A stretch of 64,000 nucleotides of DNA. It comes from Amoebidium appalachense. Its lineage: Eukaryota > Ichthyosporea. Location: positions 1,612,001 to 1,676,000 of the forward strand of contig CAVNZM010000016.1 of the NCBI GenBank assembly GCA_963693365.1. Reading direction: 5' to 3'. Below the pieces are notes generated by a model. That model had not been told where the DNA came from. It did not search any database and saw nothing but the letters and a program-made list of their open reading frames with translations. The translations under genes were made by a program, and so were the position numbers. Of the stretch, positions 46,305-64,000 are shown piece after piece; position 1 is the first letter of the stretch; each line of letters begins with the position of its first letter.

Positions 46305-47722
46305 CATAAACCAGTAGTAACACAGTGCCTGCACTCTATTTGTGACTGTTACATCATATCATCCACGGACCGTGACTTCTTTCTTTCACTATACTATGGC
46401 AGAACAATACTAAGTCTTGTCAAAATACATGAATTATTGAATAGATCTGCCTCCATCCCCTACAACTCCTTTTCCCCTCTGGGGGGCTCCCGCAGCTCAA
46501 ACACACGTGCACATACATGTGCAGTCACTCACAGTCACTCTCTCCCCGAAACCTGGCTATCACAAACATCATTATCCTGCACCCTACACCAGGCAGTACT
46601 ATGCTTTTATCATGATTTAGCAGTCTGACCGGTACCACGGCAGTCGTGTCCATTTGCCCATGGCCACAGTTGACAATCACACAACATTAACCTTAATCCC
46701 CCCCCCCCCCCCCCCGCTTCCCCTGTCCCACCCACCCGCCAATCCGCCCACCCACCTGTCACCAACGCAATGTGCACCCACCCTCCAACCAACCATCTCC
46801 CCCGTCCCCTTTGCGTGCCCTCCCAAAAAATCATTGCCTCTCCCATCCTCTTTATTTTCCCACACATCACAGGTACACTCACGGCAGAAAACGAGTACAA
46901 CCAGAACTGCCCCTTTACCCACATCTTCCTCTCGGATATAGGACAGGTGATTTTGGCATATTCGTCGTGGAGGGATTGTGCGGTGCTGTCACAAACGTGC
47001 AAGTTCTTTGCCCACAGCAAGGGGAACTGCGCCAGGCCAAGCTGCAGATCCGCATACTGCGTGTGCACGTCAATTGTAGTCTCCTGGACTTGTTCCCCTG
47101 CCGCCACTGCGCCTGGAGACTGCATGGAGCCAACCGCCTGGCACTGCTACACCCCCCCTTCCTTTTCCTCGACCTCGACCTCCAGTTCGTTTGGGGCAAC
47201 CCCAAGATCGAGAAACTGAGCAGCTGGAGGGGGTTGGAGAGGTGCTGAAGGTACTCCGCCATGTGACGATGGACTTGAATAAGGTGCATAGGACGGCAAT
47301 ACTCCGGATTCTTTCCCAGACACCCGAACTGCGCAGCATGCGGCTGCTGCATGCAACCCCTGCGGCTGCGCAGGCTGTGGCCGATCTACCACACTTGACC
47401 CGCCTATCCGTGGTCGAATATGACTCCAGCGATTTATCAGTCTTTGCCAACTCGGAGGACGGTTTCCCTCGTGTGACCTACCTGCACATCAACTTCCGCC
47501 ACCGCACGTATTCCCCAACAGTGTCCACCGTCGACCGGGTGCTGAAACTGCCGGCCCTACGCAAGCTGCACCTGACGGGACCCGTCAGGCACACACTCTA
47601 CATCATTGACAAGGTGTGTGCTGTGTGCATGCTGCATTATTTCAACCCACACCTCTACACACTCTTTTGCATCCCCGAGCTCCTCCTTTCCCCCCTGCTT
47701 GTCTCTTTCCCTTACCTTTATC

Positions 47723-47759
<37 letters not shown>

Positions 47760-48039
47760 TTCCCCCTTAAAAAAGAGGGCAAAAAAAAGAAAGAGATGCA
47801 AAAACACACGCGCTCTTGAATCTCAAAATAAAGACACCGAAAAAACCCAAACCCCCCTGTGCACGCACGCAACATTTCCTCGAAAATATCATACTCTAAA
47901 TATCGGGACCACCCACTACAACCCTACCCTTCCACCACCCTTCCACTACCCTCGTTTTCCTTCAAAGAAACCAAGTCCTTCAAAGACAACTGCATCCCGC
48001 CAACATCGCGCTAGCACAAGCACACGTGTGCACCACACA

Positions 48040-48040
48040 A

Positions 48041-48128
<88 letters not shown>
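48040..48128. repeat. (CA)n microsatellite in the last intron of copy C
   Basis: A pure CA tract of about 88 bases lies about 130 bases upstream of the last exon, in the sense direction of the gene. It fits the rule seen in the intact genes. Confidence 0.95.
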
Positions 48129-48131
<3 letters not shown>

Positions 48132-48366
48132 TGTGCGTGCGCGCGCATGCACGCACCAGCCCACGGTGCATGTGACACACCCAAACCGACGCCCGTTATA
48201 CGAACAAGGACACGCATACACGCACGCGCGCGCACACACACGTACATCATGTCACAGATCTGCTGCTAACGGTCAACGGTCTGTGCACGACTACAAGACA
48301 AAGAGTCACTGGCGCGGAGTGAATGTCCTCGACTTCCCAGGCAAAGGCCAGGAGCTCTTAGACTGA

Positions 48367-49035
48367 GCAGACAATTGCAAGTCCACGTGCACATGTCTCT
48401 CCTGCAGGCCAACCCTGAACCACCAACAATGCTGCTGTGCCAATAGCGGATCATTTGAGGCTTTCCGGTGTCTTCCTATAGCTAGTTTTGCCAAATTTCA
48501 TGCGGTGGTGCTTGATGCTGCCCTTGACTTTTCAACGTCTTGATTAAGCATTACCATCTAATTTTACTGCTTCTAGTTTGATTTCATTTTTCTTGGCTTT
48601 CTCTCTAGCTAGCTGCATGCTGTTTGCGTCTTCATGCCGATTGGCCCGATAATCACACGTTGATGTTTAAGTTTAGTTGCAATTGGAAAATCCATAATTA
48701 TTTGGTATACGTTGGCCGGGATGCGGGATTCTTATGATACACGTTGTGGTCCGATAGATACAACACTCACCATCTGCCGAGTCACTTGAAATAAGTACAT
48801 ATGATGGGCCACACAAGTATTGCGTTTCCTGATCATGATGTGCCAAACAAGCATTCTTTTCTTAACGACTAGAACTGCACTGAGTAGCCTAGGTCTACAT
48901 ACCATGAGAACTGAAGATTTCCATCAAGTGACAATACGATAACACGTGTACACACGTGGCCCCTCGACCGTGTGTTTCCTTCGTTGCTACAGCCGTACAG
49001 CTGGAAGCGCTTTGGAGTAATTGGGCCCCGACTTC

Positions 49036-49066
<31 letters not shown>

Positions 49067-49253
49067 TCCCCCTCCCCCCTTCCCCCTCCCCACCCTTTAC
49101 CCCCTCACCACCAACACCACCAGTACATACACATGAAAGAACAAACGCGCGCGCGCGCGCACACACACACACACACATACACCCACCCACACACACACAC
49201 ACACACCCACCCCCCCCCCCCCCCCACCACCACCACCACCACCACACACACGC

Positions 49254-49290
<37 letters not shown>

Positions 49291-49477
49291 GCCACCACCC
49301 GGTCCGGTATGACTATGAGCGCCAGGCACAGGCACAATGCCAATCCTCGCCCGCCAAACAGACACACACAGGGGACCTGGTGCATACACACCATGGACAC
49401 CCGAACACCACCACCACCGGCACCACGCCTACACTTTGGCAAACACTGGAACCGGTGCCCACACATGTGCACCCACA

Positions 49478-49512
<35 letters not shown>

Positions 49513-50766
49513 GATCCCTTCCGCCCCCCAAACACATACACGGACCGGGTGCATACACACCGTGGACACCCATATACCACCACCGGCCAGCACCACGTAC
49601 AGCAACTCGTTGGGCGACCGCCTCACACATGTGCATCCACAGTCCCCCCCCCCCCCCCTTTTCTCTCCCCGCCAGGCCCTCATGATCACCCTTCTCGAAT
49701 TCCTACCTGTACATGTCTGCAAACGTGGTAGGGAAAATCCACGATGCTGTGACAGTGAAAACGTCGAATTAGTACCTATTTTCAAAATCGGCAGTCGGTG
49801 CGCCCGGTACCATCATGATGGACTGTTTGTAGCAGCTGCAGCCACAGGGTACATATATACACACTAATATTAGTACTCAGTGTACAGGGTACATATACAC
49901 ACTGTCACGGATTGTACACCCTATGCAATGGGTATGTTCTAAGACGAGAGGGAACCGGACGTTTTCGGGGCGCAAGTGGGGTGAAGGGGGGGGGGGGGTC
50001 CCCGCACGCAGCCCAGCCACACACCACACGTACACGTGTACATACGATACGCACTCAATGCACCCACCCACCCACACTTTGTCACACACCATACATAGGC
50101 ACCAATTCACCCTGTATGGGTTTGCACACAACGAACACCAGTGCTGAAAAAAATTCCTTCCCCCTCCCCCCCCCCCCCAAAAAAAAACACACACACCGCC
50201 ACCACCACAGTCCGCACACTCATCTGCGTATGTAAAAACGTTCAAGTAAAAACGTTCAAGTGCAAGGGTATTCACCGGCAAAGGGAAACCACAGCAGGAT
50301 GTGAAGGGAAGAAGAGACATTTTACAAACGTGCATATTTACTTTTCGATTCGACGGTTGACAAAAGCAATTCACTTTGTAGCCTTACTGACAAAACATGA
50401 CTATAATAAAGGGTTATATTGATAATCCCACCACCATTTAGGGACTCGTAGATTGAAGAATGTGACCCGGAGAACGATATGCACTACGTGCAACAACACA
50501 AGCAACATCTTTTGGCTAACATGCAAGGCACATTCGGCAAGATTGCACACCGTGTGCATCACCGCCACAGTAGCACCACTAACACTAAAAATAGCCCAGA
50601 TGACGTCACGGTTCACTAAAACAATTCCACACGCATACACAGTACTCTTGCTTGCGCCACATAATGCACAATTACATCTCCCATCTCAATACGTACAGCC
50701 AAACCTTAGGTACACACACACATCTTGCCGTACACAACAACCCCCGCATCACACACTTGCAGGCAT
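48367..50766. other. Region between convergent copy C and CDC48; no gene seen
   Basis: Bases 48367-49020 and 50180-50766 are unique sequence. Between them lie a C run, CA-rich DNA (49145-49287) and the tandem duplication described separately. Smaller repeats are ACAGGGTACATATA-type copies near 49846 and 49884 and a 15-base copy of GTAAAAACGTTCAA near 50231. Confidence 0.5.
49366..49645. repeat. Tandem duplication, about 180-bp unit
   Basis: Blocks GTGCATACACACC, TGGACACCC, ACCACCACCGGC and CACATGTGCA recur in the same order in 49378-49480 and 49550-49642. The first unit holds an extra block and a C run. Both units are free of coding signals. Confidence 0.8.
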
Positions 50767-61529
<10,763 letters not shown>

Positions 61530-62653
61530 ATGCACGAACGTTCGGAGCCTCTCGACTTCTTCCAGGTTTTACCCCCGGAGCTTTTGATGCATCTCCTTTC
61601 ATTTCTCTCTGGGCAGGACGTTTTGAGAACACGCCTTGTCTGTAGGTACTGGTGCAGGGTTGCCTCAGAACCGCAGTTGTACAAACAACTTTGCCGCAGG
61701 ACCAACGGACAGTTTTCCAACGAAATCCTAAAACATGCTTTGGATGATGTGGGTGCGAACGTGAGTCTGCCACAGCCTGGAAGGTTTAGGACAGACACAC
61801 TGAATCCAACGAGCTGGTTCCAGTTGTACCAGGAGCTGCGATACCTGGAGAGGAGGTAGGTTTTTCGGTTAGTGCGTGTTTAAACTCTAGTATAGTTTAC
61901 TGCTAAGTGCGGCTAGGGACCCCCCTCCCCCCCCCCTCTCCCCCCCCCCCCCCTTCCCTTCCCCTCCCCCTTCTAGCACGCGAGGCTAGAAATACCCCTC
62001 CCCCTTCCCGCCCCTCCCCCCCCCCCCCCCCTTAACTCCTCCTTTTAAGCCGTTTCTCACAAGACCAATCATCCCCCTCCCTCTCTCCCCCGACCTTATC
62101 CTCAGCTCGTCATCTGTGAAAATGATTGGTCTCCTCTACTCCTTCTTTCCTGGGTCTGCTTTTCTCCTTCGTTTCGCTTTTCATGTGGTCTCTTCTCGTG
62201 ATATTCTACTCGTGATGCATGATCTACTCTGTGTGTGTTCTTGTTTTGCACATGTGCTACCCATCGTAAGCTTGTTTGTCTTGCGGTATACCTCGGTCTA
62301 CCCCGCTTCCGCCTCCCCCCCTCCCCCCCTCCTTCTCTCCCCTTGATTTTACAGGCCTACATGCTTGCTCTTGCACATGTTCTGCACCGTGTTTCTTGAC
62401 GTCAAGTCGATTTTCGTACAGTGTCTCGGTTTTAAAACCACTCCTCGGCCCCCCCTCCCCCCCCCTCCCCTCCCCCCCCCCCCGTCCCCCCTCGCCCCCC
62501 CTACATACCTATCGAATTCCACACGAGCACACACACTCTCGCATACACACCACATGCGTGCCCCCCCCTCCCCCCCTCCCCCCCCCCCCCCCCCCCCCCG
62601 CACACACATAAACCCACTTGCACTCATGCGAGCGCACGCACACGCACGCACGG

Positions 62654-62689
<36 letters not shown>

Positions 62690-62916
62690 TACACACACAC
62701 ACACACATCTGCCCGGCCCCTCACCCCCACCCGTATTAACACCCACACACACCATGCAGGCATTCATGCACGCACGCAAGCACACATACGCCCACAAGCC
62801 CACATACACATACTGAACCCTCCCCCCCCCCCTCCCCCCTCCCCCCCCCCCCCCCCCCCAAACACACACACACACACACCACCCACCATCACTACTACAA
62901 TACACATACACAACAC

Positions 62917-62996
<80 letters not shown>

Positions 62997-64000
62997 TCTG
63001 AATCCCGCCCGCTGCCGTATCCCCCCCTCCCTCCCCCCTTTTCGTTGTGTTCCTGGTTCTTGAATCGTTGTAACGTTCTGTCTTTAAACTTTCAATGTCT
63101 CCACCTCCATTATTCCAACCTTCTAATGCATACATGCCCCCCCCCCCCCCCCCCCCCCCCCTCCAAACACCCCCTCTCCACACACACACACTCACACACG
63201 CATGCACACACGACAGGCACGACGACTATGTTCGCTCTGAGTTGATCAAGACAGGCCACCAGGCGTCCACCACGGACCACCCCCAGCAGGACATCAATCA
63301 GACGTTGGCCCGTGGGCCGCATTTTTGGAGCTCCACCGGGTCACAGGGCCCGAATGCAAACGAGTATCTGATCTATGAACTGGTCCAGCCAGTGTGTGTG
63401 GTTACTGCCGTGGAGCTTGTTCCCTTTAAGGTGGGTGTACTCCTTTTTTTTTGAGGGGGCCTTCCCCCTTCTCCGATGAGTCTATTCCCCAATGCCTCGT
63501 TGATTTGTTGTAGACGGTGTCTCGTTGTTTTGTTGTATACGGGGGCAATTTTTTTATTTTTTTTTTCTTAATTTTTTGTTTTTTTGTTTTTTTGTTTTTT
63601 TGTTTTTTTGTTTTTTTGTTTTTTTTGTGGGGGGGGGGGGGGGGGGGGGGGGGAGGGGGGGAAGGGGGGGGAGGGGGTCAAAGGTGGTCTCTATAGGGTG
63701 AGAGAGGATGAATGGACACATCCATGGGTTGTGTGTTTGTGTGCGGATGTGTATACAACGAGAGTCTTCTTCTGTCAGCTACTTGTTCTCTAACCGTTTA
63801 ATTTTTGTCCATTTTTACCTCTACTCTGTTGCACATTAATGACAACCCCCCCCCCCCCCCCCCCCCCGCGCAACAACAGGCGCTTTTTCAGCGCGGATTC
63901 CCAATCTACGCCCCGCAGCAGATGCAGGTTTCAGTCGGGTACCGACCCGACCACATGCACTGGACCGGCCCGAGAGTCAACGTCGAGAACAACAACATTC
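61530..64000 (+). CDS. F-box protein, At4g00755-like (partial, continues past window)
   Basis: Three exons are in phase: 61530-61855, 63217-63430 and 63880 to the end. The ATG context is AGAGAATGC. The F-box is at about residues 8-50 (FFQVLPPELLMHLLSFLSGQD, LRTRLVCRYWCRVASEP). The second exon carries the features of the plant-type family: a D.YP/HPQQDI.QTL block, FWSS.G, EYLIYELVQPVCVVTAVEL. The third has FQRGFPIYAPQQMQVSVGY, which matches the FQ.GFPIYS...V.F..G part of that family. The F-box should bind Skp1 and make the protein the substrate receptor of an SCF ubiquitin ligase; the target is unknown. The first intron carries (CA)n, C runs and an R2-like fragment. This F-box protein is unrelated to the LRR-type copies A-C beyond the F-box. 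Confidence 0.85.
62355..62445 (-). repeat. R2-like copy in the first intron of the F-box gene
   Basis: Blocks TTGCTCTTGCACATGT, TGCACCGTGTTTCTTG and TTCGTACAGTGT follow the order of 11296-11355. C runs begin at 62450, so on the repeat's strand a G-rich tract lies upstream as in the good copies. It is strongly diverged. Confidence 0.6.
63545..63652. repeat. (T7G)n tract followed by G run
   Basis: Units of seven T and one G repeat at least five times (63574-63626) and pass straight into a G run of about 26 bases. The block lies in the second intron of the F-box gene. Confidence 0.9.

Larger units (their letters stand above)
45429..48366 (+). pseudogene. F-box/LRR family, internally deleted and frameshifted (copy C)
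   Basis: The first exon (45429-45471) starts with a true ATG (MATESSNNQAAAALG) and joins in phase to exon 2 at 46873. Exon 2 has the F-box-like IFLSDIGQVILAYSSWRDCAVLSQTCKFFA, then the LRR part DLQFVWGNPKIEKLS, LPHLTRLSVV and LPALRKLHLTG, ending at 47613 with donor AAG|GTGTGT. The last exon (about 48274-48366) encodes DYKTKSHWRG...ELLD and a TGA, matching the last exon of B. Compared with B, everything between GANRLAL and LDLQF is missing, removing half an exon, a whole exon and two introns. Frameshifts lie at a G4 run after FFAHSKG and at a 34-base deletion after EKLS (direct GAGC at its edges). The N-terminal part could still be translated, but no full product. Confidence 0.75.

Noticed and set aside
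48266-48494. Minus-strand frames opposite the last exon of copy C
   Set aside because: They are shadows of the exon that matches 20239-20301 on the opposite strand of the family.

Overview
The window is nuclear DNA from a eukaryote, probably a unicellular one. It has spliced genes with GT-AG introns, a tRNA-Glu, a non-LTR retrotransposon and dense low-complexity DNA: more than a hundred long G or C runs, large (CA)n/(TG)n tracts, and (GA)n, (CTCA)n and T-runs. The best-resolved protein, Cdc48/p97, reads like the animal or unicellular-holozoan type, particularly in the D1-D2 linker, so an opisthokont-grade protist is my best guess. This is an inference; the sequence does not name the species. 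Stops are used as in the standard code.

Layout. 0-6.5 kb: a minus-strand tRNA-Glu(UUC) and scattered exons of a probable Bro1-domain gene (minus) inside G-rich and purine/pyrimidine satellite DNA. 6.5-8.5 kb: ordinary intergenic sequence. 8.56-10.3 kb: a single-C2H2 zinc-finger, Gln/Pro-rich protein (plus). 11-16.2 kb: a repeat nest with a dispersed poly-G-headed repeat, a three-copy G-rich element, foldback DNA and a palindromic minisatellite flanked by inverted repeats. 16.5-25.9 kb: two relatives of an F-box/LRR gene (minus), one an isolated LRR exon (A) and one a five-exon pseudogene (B) with a recognisable dead promoter and lost start codon. 26.1-28.2 kb: a 5'-truncated LINE-type reverse transcriptase (minus). 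28.7-31.6 kb: pyrimidine-rich DNA without a confident gene. 32.6-44.3 kb: an 11-exon PIG-X/Pbn1 gene (plus), with a 674-bp TTAA-flanked foldback element in one intron. 45.4-48.4 kb: a third F-box/LRR relative (C, plus), internally deleted and frameshifted. 50.8-59.2 kb: a complete nine-exon CDC48/p97 gene (minus). 61.5 kb to the end: the first three exons of an F-box protein resembling the plant At4g00755 group (plus).

The intact housekeeping genes act in the secretory and ubiquitin pathways: GPI-anchor mannosylation (PIG-X), extraction of ubiquitinated proteins (Cdc48), F-box substrate adaptors, and possibly ESCRT-linked Bro1. No operon-like linkage is implied. The most striking general feature is intron architecture. 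Many 3' splice sites are built from the end of a (CA)n microsatellite, with the CA strand following the direction of transcription, and most introns also carry long G or C homopolymers. Exon models were built by hand from splice signals, reading frame and phase. Cdc48 (804 codons plus stop) and PIG-X (475 codons plus stop) join in phase at every junction.
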